Positions 9,362 to 20,305 of a DNA stretch of 64,000 nucleotides are shown piece by piece. The notes under the pieces were generated by a model, which saw only the letters and a program-made list of their open reading frames with translations, made no database searches and was not told the DNA's origin. Source of the stretch: Flagellimonas aquimarina (GTDB taxonomy: Bacteria > Bacteroidota > Bacteroidia > Flavobacteriales > Flavobacteriaceae). The position numbers and the translations under genes are program-made. The stretch spans positions 1,364,001-1,428,000 of the forward strand of contig NZ_QGEG01000001.1 in the NCBI RefSeq assembly GCF_003149745.1. The letters are read 5' to 3'. The number at the start of each line of letters is the position of its first letter. Position 1 is the first letter of the stretch.

Positions 9362-10232
9362 ATCAGGTTTTGTAAATATAATTGGCAACCCTAATGTGGG
9401 AAAATCCACTTTGATGAATGCTTTTGTGGGCGAAAAACTCTCGATTATAACGTCCAAAGCCCAAACGACGAGACATCGTATTTTAGGAATTGTCAATGGG
9501 GATGATTTTCAGGTCATTCTTTCAGATACGCCCGGAATCATAAAACCAGCGTATGAGTTGCAAAGCTCCATGATGGATTTTGTAAAATCCGCTTTCGAGG
9601 ATGCCGATGTTCTATTGTATATGGTAGAGATAGGAGAAAAGGCTTTAAAGGATGAGGTTTTCTTCAAAAAGATCCAAAACAGCAAGATACCGGTCTTATT
9701 GCTTCTTAATAAAATAGATACCTCGGAACAACAAGTGTTGGAAGAGCAAATACAGCACTGGCAAGAATTACTTCCAAAGGCAGAAATACATCCAATATCC
9801 GCTTTGGAAAACTTCAATGTAAAGGAGGTCTTTGAGCGTATTTTGGAACTGTTGCCAGAGGCACCACCATATTATCCTAAAGATCAATTAACAGATAAGC
9901 CGGAGCGGTTTTTTGTGAACGAGACCATTCGAGAAAAAATATTGATGCACTACAAAAAAGAAATTCCCTATGCTGTAGAGATAGAGACGGAAGAATTTTT
10001 TGAAGACCCCGACATTATTAGGATTCGTTCTGTGATAATGGTTGAGCGGGATACACAAAAAGGCATAATTATAGGCCATAAAGGCAGTGCTCTAAAAAGA
10101 GTTGGGATAGAAGCACGAAAAGACTTGGAAAAATTCTTTGATAAGCAGGTTCATATTGAACTCTATGTTAAGGTAAATAAAAATTGGCGCAGCAATTCGC
10201 GTCAACTTAAACGTTTTGGTTACAATAATTAA
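9348..10232 (+). CDS. era: GTPase Era
   Basis: Era binds the 3' end of 16S rRNA and assists 30S subunit maturation. The 294-residue product has the G1 loop GNPNVGKS (13-20), the G3 motif DTPG, the G4 motif NKID, and a C-terminal KH domain with the GHKG loop that contacts RNA. Length and order match the family. It overlaps the end of the symporter gene, suggesting coupled expression. The related GTPase gene der follows 590 bases downstream. Confidence 0.98.
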   Translation: MKKHRSGFVNIIGNPNVGKSTLMNAFVGEKLSIITSKAQTTRHRILGIVNGDDFQVILSDTPGIIKPAYELQSSMMDFVKSAFEDADVLLYMVEIGEKALKDEVFFKKIQNSKIPVLLLLNKIDTSEQQVLEEQIQHWQELLPKAEIHPISALENFNVKEVFERILELLPEAPPYYPKDQLTDKPERFFVNETIREKILMHYKKEIPYAVEIETEEFFEDPDIIRIRSVIMVERDTQKGIIIGHKGSALKRVGIEARKDLEKFFDKQVHIELYVKVNKNWRSNSRQLKRFGYNN

Positions 10233-10256
10233 ATAAGGTTCAGCAATTCTATCGTT

Positions 10257-10751
10257 TTATAAAGTTGAAATTAAATCCTTCAAATAGGTTTTTAACTGCT
10301 CCATTTGAGGTTTTCCTTTGGACTTCCCCATTCGTCCAAAAGCATAAAGGACAAACCAGATGAGTGTTAAAAATATCATGCCAGCAACCCAAAAAGTGAT
10401 ATCATGTCCAAGAGAATAGTTGGAGTAAGCAAAGACAGACAGAATAATAAATATGGTTCCTATCCCAAAATGTAAGAACATGAAAAAGGTCCAAAGTGTT
10501 GGGTTGGGACCAAAAACACCATGTATTTTACTTATTCCTTTTTCAAATGAAGTTAGCTCTAAATGAAGCTGTGGAGACCAAAATGTGGTGTCCTTTTTAT
10601 TAAAGCGTATATAGATGTGTTCATCCATACGTTTTACTATAAATGGATCTTTTGCACTTTTATCAAAAAGAGCCGTTAATCTTTCAATATTGGCATCCAA
10701 TGATATCTCAAAACGGGGACGCAATACAATCTCATTGGTAAAATCACTCAT
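10257..10751 (-). CDS. Hypothetical membrane protein between era and der
   Basis: The 164-residue product has a soluble N-terminal half of alternating beta-like segments (1-85), two hydrophobic segments (about 90-110 and 120-140), and a basic C-terminal tail. I recognise no characterised family. It lies on the opposite strand to era and der, with a 70-base gap to der that must hold both promoters. Position between two ribosome-assembly GTPase genes does not by itself imply a shared role. Confidence 0.65.
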   Translation of the reverse strand: MSDFTNEIVLRPRFEISLDANIERLTALFDKSAKDPFIVKRMDEHIYIRFNKKDTTFWSPQLHLELTSFEKGISKIHGVFGPNPTLWTFFMFLHFGIGTIFIILSVFAYSNYSLGHDITFWVAGMIFLTLIWFVLYAFGRMGKSKGKPQMEQLKTYLKDLISTL

Positions 10752-10821
10752 AACTAATTGAAATTGATTAAAAAAGGTATCATTTTTTCTTCATAAATAG
10801 TGGTATTTTTGCCAAAATTTA

Positions 10822-12129
10822 ATGCAGATGAGCGCTATTGTAGCTATTGTGGGAAGGCCCAATGTTGGAAAATCAACTTTTTTTAATCGATTGATTCAGC
10901 GTCGTGAAGCTATCGTGGATGCCGTAAGCGGCGTTACACGTGATCGCCATTACGGAAAAAGTGATTGGAATGGGAAGGAGTTTTCAGTAATAGATACGGG
11001 AGGGTATGTACTTGGAAGTGATGATATCTTTGAACAAGAAATAGATAAACAGGTGGAACTTGCCATAGAAGAAGCAGATGCTATTGTTTTTATGGTTGAT
11101 GTGGAATCTGGGGTTACAGGAATGGATGAAGACGTTTCTAAGTTGCTTAGAAGAGCGAATAAACCTGTTTTTCTAGCAGTAAACAAAGTTGATAACGCCC
11201 AAAGAGAAGCAGATGCGGTCGAGTTTTACGCATTGGGCCTTGGGGATTACTATACCTTGTCGAGCATAAATGGCAGTGGAACGGGGGAGTTGTTGGATGC
11301 ACTGGTCAAGGAACTGCCTGAAGTTCAAGTAGAAGAAAGTGAATTACCAAGATTTGCAGTTGTGGGAAGACCCAATGCTGGAAAGTCATCCTTTATTAAT
11401 GCGCTTATTGGAGAAGATCGTTATATAGTTACTGATATTGCAGGAACTACCCGAGACAGTATAGACACCAAGTATGATAGATTTGGTTTTGAATTTAATT
11501 TGGTCGATACCGCAGGAATCCGTAGAAAGGCAAAGGTCAAAGAAGATCTGGAGTTCTATTCTGTAATGCGTTCCGTTAGAGCAATTGAGCATTGTGATGT
11601 TTGTATCCTATTGGTAGATGCTACACGCGGGTTTGATGGACAAGTACAGAACATTTTTTGGTTGGCACAACGAAATAATAAAGGTGTTGTTATTTTGGTG
11701 AACAAATGGGATTTGGTTGAAAAAGAAACGAATTCTGTTAAGGAATACACGCAAAAAATTAAAAAGGCAATAGAGCCATTTGATGATGTGCCGATTCTTT
11801 TCATCTCAGTATTGACCAAACAACGAATTTTTAAAGCAATTGAAACTGCCGTGGATGTCTATAAAAATCGTTCAAAAAAGATTGTCACTAGAAAGTTGAA
11901 CGATATTATGTTGCCGATAATTGAAAAGACATCTCCACCTGCTTACAAGGGTAAATATGTAAAAATAAAGTTCTGTACCCAGCTACCAACACCTTATCCC
12001 CAGTTTGCTTTTTTCTGTAACCTACCGCAGTACGTGCGCGAGCCCTACAAACGGTTTTTAGAAAATAAATTGAGAGAGAATTTTGATTTTAGTGGGGTGC
12101 CAATTACAATTTTCATGAGAAAGAAGTAA
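10822..12129 (+). CDS. der: Ribosome-assembly GTPase Der (EngA)
   Basis: Der is an essential tandem GTPase acting in 50S subunit assembly. The 435-residue product has two complete G domains, each with its own P-loop (GRPNVGKS and GRPNAGKS), DT(G/A)G and NK(V/W)D motifs, then a KH-like C-terminal domain of about 85 residues. The length is typical. The ATG at 10828 (third codon) is an equally good start. It converges on pbpC with a gap of only four bases. Confidence 0.98.
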   Translation: MQMSAIVAIVGRPNVGKSTFFNRLIQRREAIVDAVSGVTRDRHYGKSDWNGKEFSVIDTGGYVLGSDDIFEQEIDKQVELAIEEADAIVFMVDVESGVTGMDEDVSKLLRRANKPVFLAVNKVDNAQREADAVEFYALGLGDYYTLSSINGSGTGELLDALVKELPEVQVEESELPRFAVVGRPNAGKSSFINALIGEDRYIVTDIAGTTRDSIDTKYDRFGFEFNLVDTAGIRRKAKVKEDLEFYSVMRSVRAIEHCDVCILLVDATRGFDGQVQNIFWLAQRNNKGVVILVNKWDLVEKETNSVKEYTQKIKKAIEPFDDVPILFISVLTKQRIFKAIETAVDVYKNRSKKIVTRKLNDIMLPIIEKTSPPAYKGKYVKIKFCTQLPTPYPQFAFFCNLPQYVREPYKRFLENKLRENFDFSGVPITIFMRKK

Positions 12130-12133
12130 GAAG

Positions 12134-14506
12134 CTAATTCTCAGATGCCTGTTTTATAGATATTTTTTGTTTAATGCGATTACCTTGATCATCAACTACG
12201 GTCAATAAATATGACCCAGATTTAGCTTGGTAAATGAGCTCATGAAAGCTTTCCGTAGTACCAATATAGGTTTCGTCCAAATACCAATAAACAGTACTAT
12301 CTGCTCTTTGGTGCGCCAGCTTGAATATGATTTCAGTGATACTGTTACCTAAGTCTTTTGGTAACAAAACCTCTTCATTTTTCTTTGGATAGATAAACTC
12401 CATCAATTGTGATTCTGAAATGGAACAACCATGTAAATAGGCAGGTAAGGCGTTGTAATTTGGATTTGAAGAGGAATAATAATATTCTACCACCGGTGGA
12501 AGTACAAACCAATTTTTGGCTATCATATTCTCTAGTTGGTAACACTCAGAATTTACCCTAAATCTTTCTGAAGCATCTAAAAATATTTGCCTATGGTAAG
12601 GGCATTGCTTGCTTTTTGTTCCGTTAATTGGCAGTAATTCCCTTCTTGTTGTATTGCAAAATGCAGAGGCTAAATGCCCGCTTTGAGAACAGATTTCCAG
12701 CTCAACCAAATCATCAAAAGGTTGTTGAAACCAACCGCTGTTCGGTAATATATCAAGAATGTCAAAAAGAATGGGAGCTGCCGCAGTAATTCCTGTTAAC
12801 CCTGGCCTTCCCTCACCATCTGCATTTCCTGCCCAAACACCAATTGCATATTTTGGCGTTACACCAATAGCCCAAGCATCTTTAAAACCAAAACTAGTCC
12901 CTGTTTTCCATGCAATATGTTTTGAAGAATCAAAAAACTGCCAATTTTCATCACCTTCCGGTCTATTTACCTCTTGTAATGACTTGAAGGTATGGTAAAG
13001 TGAGCCTGCACTTAAAATAGGAGCTTCAAACTGTTGTTCACCAAAATCCATTTCGTTTTTGAACAGATAATTTGGTTCAACAAATTCATTTGCCCGATAG
13101 GTACTCGAATTGGATTCAAAATAATTTAAAGTTGAAGCGGCAGAGGCATAGGTTTTGGTAAGATCCCATAATGAACTTTCAGCCCCTCCTAAAATTAATG
13201 CCAAACCATAGTGTCCAGCTGATTTGTTCACAGACTTCAAATTCATTTTATGTAGCTTATTGTAAAATTTTTGAAGCCCATATTGACGTAACAACCTTAC
13301 TGCCGGTATATTTAACGAACGGGAAAGGGCCCTGCCAGCCGGTACGGCACCGGAATGTTTTTTATTGAAGTTCTTTGGATTGTAACCATTTATTACCGTA
13401 GGAATATCTTTTACCAGAGTATTTGGCAATAATTGGCCTTCATGCATGAGCGAAGCAAAAAGGAAAGGTTTTAATGTACTGCCGGTACTTCTGTTTTTGG
13501 TAATAATATCTACATAACTGCCATGAGCTTTTGCAGAAGGAGAGTTGCCAACATAACTTAGAACATTTCGTGTCTCTATATCTAATACTAAAATGGCAAG
13601 GTTATGGATTTCATTGTATTTTAACCGATGGTGGTGGCGTTCCGCCACGTTATTAGCTCGGTGCTGCAAATGCCTATTGATAGAAGTTTGTATTCGTTTA
13701 TTTTTATGCTCTTTCTTAATACGCTCCGTAAGATGTGGTGCTATATTGGGCAGGGCAATGGGTTTTTGGGGTAAAGGTTCAGCTATGGCCAGTTCATAAG
13801 TGGTTTCATCAATATGATTTTCATACAATAATTTTTTAAGCAACCGATTACGTTTTTTTAGGAGTAATTGCTCGTTTCTACCTGGAAAAATTAAAGATGG
13901 AGCATTGGGCAAAACGGCCAAAGTAGCGGATTGTCCCCAACTTAATTCTTGCGCGGGAATTCCAAAATAACGCCATGAAGCTGTTTCCAGACCTACCACA
14001 TTGCCACCATAGGGAGTATGTGTAGCATACAGTTTTAAAATTTCATCTTTTGAATAACGCAATTCCAATCTTGTGGCCATGAAAATTTCAATACATTTTT
14101 CAAAATAGCTACGGCTCCTGTTTTTTCTGCTCAAACGAACAACTTGCTGCGTAATGGTACTCCCCCCTCTGCGTGTATCCTTGGTAAGATTATGTTTTAT
14201 GGCATTAAAAATAGAGATTGGATTGAAACCTGAGTGTTGGTAGAAATACTCATCTTCAAATAAGAGGATACTTTGTTTAAAACGCTCTGGAACCGAATCC
14301 ATTTCTGGAAAACGCCATTGACCGTCATCGGCAATTCGTGCGCCAATCAATACGTTGTCAGAACTGGTTACTACGGTAGAAGTTGGTTCCTTAAATAGTT
14401 GCTTGGGCAAACAGAAAAGCCAAAACAAGAAAATAATGAGAACAACCGAAAATTTAATTCGGTGTTTCAGTACAATTTTCTTTAAAGCCAATAAAAAAAC
14501 CTTCAT
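12134..14506 (-). CDS. pbpC: Penicillin-binding protein 1C
   Basis: This bifunctional peptidoglycan synthase-like protein has 790 residues. It shows one N-terminal membrane anchor (about 18-34), a glycosyltransferase-51 domain with FEDEYFYQHSGF and RGGSTITQQ, a transpeptidase-like domain with SxxK in STGSTLKPF, SxN in SLNIP and KTGT, and the C-terminal BiPBP_C domain specific to PbpC. It follows the macroglobulin gene by eight bases on the same strand, the partnership known from enterobacteria. There, the macroglobulin is thought to trap proteases that get past a damaged envelope while PBP1C repairs the wall. Confidence 0.96.
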   Translation of the reverse strand: MKVFLLALKKIVLKHRIKFSVVLIIFLFWLFCLPKQLFKEPTSTVVTSSDNVLIGARIADDGQWRFPEMDSVPERFKQSILLFEDEYFYQHSGFNPISIFNAIKHNLTKDTRRGGSTITQQVVRLSRKNRSRSYFEKCIEIFMATRLELRYSKDEILKLYATHTPYGGNVVGLETASWRYFGIPAQELSWGQSATLAVLPNAPSLIFPGRNEQLLLKKRNRLLKKLLYENHIDETTYELAIAEPLPQKPIALPNIAPHLTERIKKEHKNKRIQTSINRHLQHRANNVAERHHHRLKYNEIHNLAILVLDIETRNVLSYVGNSPSAKAHGSYVDIITKNRSTGSTLKPFLFASLMHEGQLLPNTLVKDIPTVINGYNPKNFNKKHSGAVPAGRALSRSLNIPAVRLLRQYGLQKFYNKLHKMNLKSVNKSAGHYGLALILGGAESSLWDLTKTYASAASTLNYFESNSSTYRANEFVEPNYLFKNEMDFGEQQFEAPILSAGSLYHTFKSLQEVNRPEGDENWQFFDSSKHIAWKTGTSFGFKDAWAIGVTPKYAIGVWAGNADGEGRPGLTGITAAAPILFDILDILPNSGWFQQPFDDLVELEICSQSGHLASAFCNTTRRELLPINGTKSKQCPYHRQIFLDASERFRVNSECYQLENMIAKNWFVLPPVVEYYYSSSNPNYNALPAYLHGCSISESQLMEFIYPKKNEEVLLPKDLGNSITEIIFKLAHQRADSTVYWYLDETYIGTTESFHELIYQAKSGSYLLTVVDDQGNRIKQKISIKQASEN

Positions 14507-14514
14507 TTACAACA

Positions 14515-17500
14515 TCATCGTGACACTTTAATCCATTTACCTTTATTGCGAGCATAGCTAGTATTGTCGTACATGGCTTCAACTTGGGACCCGGGCAGAT
14601 AGTAATAACCCAAAAAGGAAGCATTTAGTTTTACGGTAAAAGTTTTTGTCTTTTTTGCGCCCAAATCAAAATAGAAATTAGTCCTATCATCACGGGTATC
14701 AATGTAGTCAGCCTTGCTTGAATTTTGCTCGCTTCCACCAGCATAAGATGTATTTACAATTTCCCATCCGCTCGGAACAATCTGGGTCAATGCCAGGTTA
14801 TCATAATAGTCATTGGTAGTATTGAAAACGGTCAATTGTGCTTGCAATTCCGTTCCTTGTCTCAGTTCAGATACATCGATGCTATTTCCAACAGCATCTA
14901 GATACTTCACGGTTAGGTTTAGATTTTGTTGTTGTGACAATTCTTGCCCTACTGGCAGTTTACCTGATTGGGTAAGTGTGGCATAAATGGTATTGCCCTG
15001 ATTGTTTTTAACCTGTATCTCACCCGTTGTGGATGAAATAGTGATACTCCGTTGTGCAATGGCTCTATCTGTTTTTACTACTACCTCTTTTCCATTACTG
15101 GTATACATTAAATCAATGGACTTGCCACCATTTCTTGCCACCATTTTAGCCATGGACAATAAGGCAAACGCAGTTTCTTGAGTGCTGTACCATCTTTGGG
15201 AAGATAGATTTTTTGCAAGCGAAATGGCCAACTCCCTTTGTTGGGAATCTCCAAGTATGACCATGGTTTCTAAAGCCATAGCCCTATTCCTGAAAACTGA
15301 ACCATAAGTTCTGTAATTATAAGAATTAGGCCTAAAGTCAATATTAGCAGTTTGGGCAAGCTCTATGGCAACTTCTTTTTTACCCACTAATGCATAGGCA
15401 GCTGCTAGCCTCCATTTGGCTTCGTTACTTAGGTTTATGGATTCCCGTAATCTGTTCATGGCCGCCAATTCTGGTTGCTGGGCCAAAGCCAAGGTATACA
15501 GACGATACGCTTGGGCAATATCGTTGTTGTAACTCGTACTTTGATTACTCCATTGGCGAGCTGTATTTTTTTGATAACGCAGCCAATTGCTCAAAAATGT
15601 CAATGGCAGTTGATAGCCTTTTTGTTTGGCCTCCAACATAAAATGACCTGCATAGGATGTACCCCAATCATCTGCCCTTCCATATCCAGACCAATAGCTT
15701 AAACCTCCATTCGGTACTTGAAAATCATTAAGTCTCCTAATAGCAGCTTTTATATTTTTCTGGATTTCTTTTTTCTTGTCAAAAGTGATATCAAGAACTT
15801 CTGCCAAAAACAATTGCGGAAAAGCTGCGGATGTGGTTTGCTCAACACAGCCATGGGGATATCGCAACAAGTACTCCATTCTTTTTGAGAAATCCATAGG
15901 CGGGAGGGTAGAGAATTCAACAAATGCTGAGTTGGTTCCAGATGTTCCAAAAGTTTCAAAAGAAATGGTCTCTAATTCATTTTCACTTATGGTGTATAGC
16001 GTACTTTTAGTGGTAATAGGATTCGGGTTTTCAACATCAATTTCTGTATCATGGCTTGCTCTTTCTCCGTTACCAGATGCCGTAACCTTTATGGTTTGAA
16101 ATGATTTTGTTGGATTTACCTTAAAATCAAAATTCACAATTTGCTCACCAACAGTATTAAATGTGATATTTTTTGATGTGGGACCAATAGGCTCCAAAGC
16201 TTTTCCTGCATCTATTGAAACTTTTACGTTTTTAACCTTTTTCTCCATTGCAAAAACCGTAACCGGAACGGTTACTTTTTCACCAGGAGACAATTTCCTG
16301 GGTATTGAGGTCAATACCATTAACGGTTTTCTTACTGGAGTAGCTTTTTCTGTGCTACCATAGGCACTATTCTTGTCCCCTGCTACGACCATGGTGCGCA
16401 CGGAGCCTACATAATTGGGCATGTTAATCGTGTGTGATGCTTTTTCACCACCTTTTAAGGTAAACGGGCCTAAATACGTGACTACAGGTTTAAACCGTTG
16501 CGCTTTTCTGTTTTTTGCACCTTCACCAATTCCGCCACCGCCAATCTCGTAAATGTTGTCCACACTTATGGAATAAGCACCCATGACATCATCGAAAATA
16601 TCAAAAGTCTTTACTCCCAAAGCTTGCCTTGCGTAAAATGATGAATGAATATCAGGAGTTTTAAACCTGGTTAAATCCAGTAATCCTTCATCAACAATTG
16701 CCAAGGAATAGGTTATGGGTTTTTTATTGGCTTCTGATACGGTCACTTTAAAGGGCTTTTCTGGCTCCAAAACTTCTGGCATTTTGAGCTCCGGTTTTAG
16801 AAAAGTTGATGGATTTTCGACCAATAGCGGGACAACACCGTACAAACGAATGGGCAAATCATTGGCTATTTGTCCATGTGGTTGTAATAATGATATATTG
16901 ATGTAGGCATTAGGAGCCATATCTGCTGTAATTGGTATGGTTGCCTTGGTCTCTTTTGCTGAGGTCTCTATCCACTGTTGCAATAAAACTTCAGAGCCAT
17001 TTTCAATGCTCAGCAATGCTCTTCCACCTAAATCTGAAGGAAAAGTAACTATTGCTTGATCTCCAAGAGTGTACTTTTCCTTATCAGAAGAAAATATCAA
17101 AATCTTTGAGCTTTCTGTATCATTGGATGCTGGTCTTCTCCACCAGTTTTTGTAGAAATAGGCAGTACGCCCAGTGGCATGACCAGACGCTTCATCTATA
17201 ACACGGATAAGGAACCGTCCACCATCATCATCAGGAACGTTTACTTTAAAATTAGCTTTTCCATCAGCTCCTGTGGTAACGGACAATTCTTTAAATGGGC
17301 GATGAATGGTTGCATTTTCATAACGGGAAAGATTGTCGTAACCTCTATTCCACCACCATCGCCATTCTATCTTGTATACTTTGACCTTCAATTTGCGATT
17401 ACCAGCAGCGTTACCATCAGCATTTACGGAGATTACATCAAATGTTGTATCCTCATCAGTTAAAAATGAACCGTATTGTTTTGCCTTTGGAGAACGTAGA

Positions 17501-20088
17501 CCTACAAAATGTGTAAAAGGCGCTAATTTTTTGGAGAAAACATCAATAGAGAAATCTCCACCACCCTCAAACACTTTGGTGGTAAAAGTGGCTTGCAACA
17601 TACCGGGAGCATTACCGTTGGCATTGATTTTTCTGTCAATATTCAGAAAACCCTCTCCATCTAGTTTGGACGAAATAAATTGGAGCTCCGTTTCATTAAA
17701 AGTTCTCACGGGATCCTGAAAAATGAACCCTTTATGGTTGGGAAACGCGTTGGACGCTTGTTGTAATTTAGCGTTGATATCAATTTTTAAGTTTCGAGCT
17801 GGTGCACCATGCAACCACTGTACCATGGCTTTTCCTTTGTTGTTCTTGTTAGCTTTTAAAACATCATCTTCAAATGCAAAATCCACCTTTAGTCTATTGG
17901 GTTTAACCGTAGCAATTTTTAGGCTTTTGTTGAATTGTGCCCCCCCAACAATGATTTTGGCATACCAAGTTCCTGTGGGCGAGGTAGCTTTTGTTGGGAT
18001 GGGGAAGTAATAAAAATCCCCTTCTTTTTTGGCATATAATCCATCGGTGACAGGTATGCTGCCATCTTTAAGTACATTTCTTTGCACTAATTTTCCGCGT
18101 GCATCGCTGACTTCTATGGTTACAGGGTGGCCTGCGGGCAATGGATTTGCTTTATCATCCAAGACAAAGGTCAAATGAACGGTATCACCGGGGCGATGTA
18201 CGCCTCTTTCCGTATAGATAAAACCTTGTAGGCCACTTTGTAATTCTTGGCCAGAGACATCAAACTTGCTTAATGAAAGTGCATTGCCATCTGCAAGTTT
18301 TGCATAGGCAAAATTGCCGCTATTTTTTGCTACTGCAAATGCTACTGTTGCTTCCCCATCATAAATTCCAAATCCAGAAGCATCTGTTGTTAGTTCAGCG
18401 AGCTGCTGTTGTTGAAAATTGTATAACTTGATGCTTGTATTTGCTTCTGGTTTTGTGGTTAAAAGGTTTGTTGTGGCAAAATGGTATGAACGATTGTTCC
18501 CTTTTTTTACAATAAGCCCTAAATCACTGCCCAAAAGATTAGTGGTTGCAACTCTATCTGGATTGTAATATGCTTGGTGACATGGGTTGTCCTGTTCTTC
18601 CCAATTGTAATTGTAGTTTCTCCAATAGTAAATCTCATTGTCCCAATAGCGTTCTTCCAAAGCTTCTTCGCTTAAATCTTGTGAATCGAAATTATTTGAA
18701 GCATAACTTTCTATTTGATCATCCGAATTTATGGTATCAGTACATTCATAAGATGTATGTTCTTTTTTAAAACTGAATTCTATTCTGTACAGGGATCCTG
18801 GATTCACTTTTATCAATTCTGATAGGTCAAGGGCATGCGCTTTCCAAAAACTCATGTCATCATCTTTAGTTTCTATCAGCGGTATTACCTTGTATGCGAT
18901 TCTTCGGCCAACGGGTCTAAGGTCAGAGTTATATTGCTGTGTAAGATTATTGTTTTGAAGGTATTGTAACATGTTCTTCTCAAAAACCTGAATAACCCGA
19001 ACTTCAACAGCAGAAAGATTTACGGTTTCAAAATAGATTGGTGTTGATGTTGCGTTTGGTAGAATTGTACCTTTTGAAATTAAGCGCACATTTGGTTTTA
19101 ATTGCTCAAAAGAAACCAATTCAGAAAAAGACTTTTTTAATGTGTATCCATACTCACTTTTAATGCCTTCAAATGCATTTACCCGCACCTGGCCCATAAT
19201 TCTGTTTGAAGGATAGACTTTCAAAATATTCCCGTTTATTTCATAACGCAAACTTTGAGCGCCTTCTATGGTGACCAACCCATTTAGATTTTGGTTTTGT
19301 TTTAAAGGGTCAGAAAAGTTAAGTGTTAAAGCAGCGTTAGGTGCAGTTGAGGTTTTGGTATCTATTACGATGAATTTGTTCAATCCTGGGATAGTGTACT
19401 TTTCAGAATCTCTATTATCAATGCCTAGGTCTTTGCCATCCCAACTAATGGTTAGCTCACTATCATTGGTTTTACGCGGAATACTATCAATTTTGAAGGT
19501 GAAATACCTAGCATCCTCACTTATATTGTCCCATTTTACTGAAATCTTTTTATCGCTTTGTAGAACAGAGAGTATGCTGTTTATTTTTTTAGCATTCAGA
19601 ATATCCGATGCTTCTAAAGTGCCCGTTACATATTGCCAATTTTTACTATAGGACTGAAGATTCCCCAGATTGATTTTAAAATTTGGAGTAATAGTTTTAA
19701 AACTAAATGTGTAGTTTTTGAAGTCACGTTCTATATTTTCAAAAAGCCTGCCTAGTGAAAGGTCAACAACGTATTCCGTATTGGGTTTTAAATATTCTGA
19801 AGGATGAAAAGTTAGCTCCCTTCCGTTTTCAATAGCTAGCTTACCTTCTACTTTAGGCGTTATTTTTAGGTATTCTGACGGGAGTTCTTGAGCAAGCTCA
19901 AATTGACCTAACTGTTGTGCCAATACTATGGTAATTGGAGTGGAGATACTTTGATTTCCGTTGGTATGATAACTAATATAATCCTTGAATTTAAATAGGT
20001 TATCCGTATCAGTAGAGCCTTGCTTTTTTTTACAGGAAACAAACAAAATAAATATGGAAATAAGAAGAACTCGAACAAAACGTGACAT
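14515..20088 (-). CDS. Bacterial alpha-2-macroglobulin (YfhM-like) lipoprotein
   Basis: The 1857-residue product starts with a lipoprotein signal (FVSC, Cys19), so it is anchored in a membrane facing the periplasm. A chain of macroglobulin-like domains follows. The thioester motif GCVEQ has its reactive cysteine at residue 1414 and glutamine at 1417, inside an alpha/alpha toroid domain with repeated tryptophan-rich helices. The protein is expected to trap invading proteases: cleavage of a bait region exposes the thioester, which couples covalently to the protease. The intact CxEQ places it with thioester-active members. It forms an operon with pbpC. Confidence 0.95.
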   Translation of the reverse strand: MSRFVRVLLISIFILFVSCKKKQGSTDTDNLFKFKDYISYHTNGNQSISTPITIVLAQQLGQFELAQELPSEYLKITPKVEGKLAIENGRELTFHPSEYLKPNTEYVVDLSLGRLFENIERDFKNYTFSFKTITPNFKINLGNLQSYSKNWQYVTGTLEASDILNAKKINSILSVLQSDKKISVKWDNISEDARYFTFKIDSIPRKTNDSELTISWDGKDLGIDNRDSEKYTIPGLNKFIVIDTKTSTAPNAALTLNFSDPLKQNQNLNGLVTIEGAQSLRYEINGNILKVYPSNRIMGQVRVNAFEGIKSEYGYTLKKSFSELVSFEQLKPNVRLISKGTILPNATSTPIYFETVNLSAVEVRVIQVFEKNMLQYLQNNNLTQQYNSDLRPVGRRIAYKVIPLIETKDDDMSFWKAHALDLSELIKVNPGSLYRIEFSFKKEHTSYECTDTINSDDQIESYASNNFDSQDLSEEALEERYWDNEIYYWRNYNYNWEEQDNPCHQAYYNPDRVATTNLLGSDLGLIVKKGNNRSYHFATTNLLTTKPEANTSIKLYNFQQQQLAELTTDASGFGIYDGEATVAFAVAKNSGNFAYAKLADGNALSLSKFDVSGQELQSGLQGFIYTERGVHRPGDTVHLTFVLDDKANPLPAGHPVTIEVSDARGKLVQRNVLKDGSIPVTDGLYAKKEGDFYYFPIPTKATSPTGTWYAKIIVGGAQFNKSLKIATVKPNRLKVDFAFEDDVLKANKNNKGKAMVQWLHGAPARNLKIDINAKLQQASNAFPNHKGFIFQDPVRTFNETELQFISSKLDGEGFLNIDRKINANGNAPGMLQATFTTKVFEGGGDFSIDVFSKKLAPFTHFVGLRSPKAKQYGSFLTDEDTTFDVISVNADGNAAGNRKLKVKVYKIEWRWWWNRGYDNLSRYENATIHRPFKELSVTTGADGKANFKVNVPDDDGGRFLIRVIDEASGHATGRTAYFYKNWWRRPASNDTESSKILIFSSDKEKYTLGDQAIVTFPSDLGGRALLSIENGSEVLLQQWIETSAKETKATIPITADMAPNAYINISLLQPHGQIANDLPIRLYGVVPLLVENPSTFLKPELKMPEVLEPEKPFKVTVSEANKKPITYSLAIVDEGLLDLTRFKTPDIHSSFYARQALGVKTFDIFDDVMGAYSISVDNIYEIGGGGIGEGAKNRKAQRFKPVVTYLGPFTLKGGEKASHTINMPNYVGSVRTMVVAGDKNSAYGSTEKATPVRKPLMVLTSIPRKLSPGEKVTVPVTVFAMEKKVKNVKVSIDAGKALEPIGPTSKNITFNTVGEQIVNFDFKVNPTKSFQTIKVTASGNGERASHDTEIDVENPNPITTKSTLYTISENELETISFETFGTSGTNSAFVEFSTLPPMDFSKRMEYLLRYPHGCVEQTTSAAFPQLFLAEVLDITFDKKKEIQKNIKAAIRRLNDFQVPNGGLSYWSGYGRADDWGTSYAGHFMLEAKQKGYQLPLTFLSNWLRYQKNTARQWSNQSTSYNNDIAQAYRLYTLALAQQPELAAMNRLRESINLSNEAKWRLAAAYALVGKKEVAIELAQTANIDFRPNSYNYRTYGSVFRNRAMALETMVILGDSQQRELAISLAKNLSSQRWYSTQETAFALLSMAKMVARNGGKSIDLMYTSNGKEVVVKTDRAIAQRSITISSTTGEIQVKNNQGNTIYATLTQSGKLPVGQELSQQQNLNLTVKYLDAVGNSIDVSELRQGTELQAQLTVFNTTNDYYDNLALTQIVPSGWEIVNTSYAGGSEQNSSKADYIDTRDDRTNFYFDLGAKKTKTFTVKLNASFLGYYYLPGSQVEAMYDNTSYARNKGKWIKVSR

Positions 20089-20305
20089 GCCGAAAAGGTA
20101 TAAATTAATACTATTGGTTAACCATAACTAAGATAGCTTAAAAATAGGTGGTGGGGCATTATCACTTTACCGATAACTTGTTATGATTTACGAATGGTTT
20201 TTAACAAATGGATGGAACCTTATGAAACATTTATGATTTGCGCACATATATTTAATGCTAAAAAAAGATATCTTGAAATCGCTTAACAACTTAAAAACGA
20301 ACATC

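Noticed and set aside
10257..10751. A GTP-binding role for the protein between era and der
   Set aside because: No P-loop or other nucleotide motif is present; only the neighbours are GTPases.
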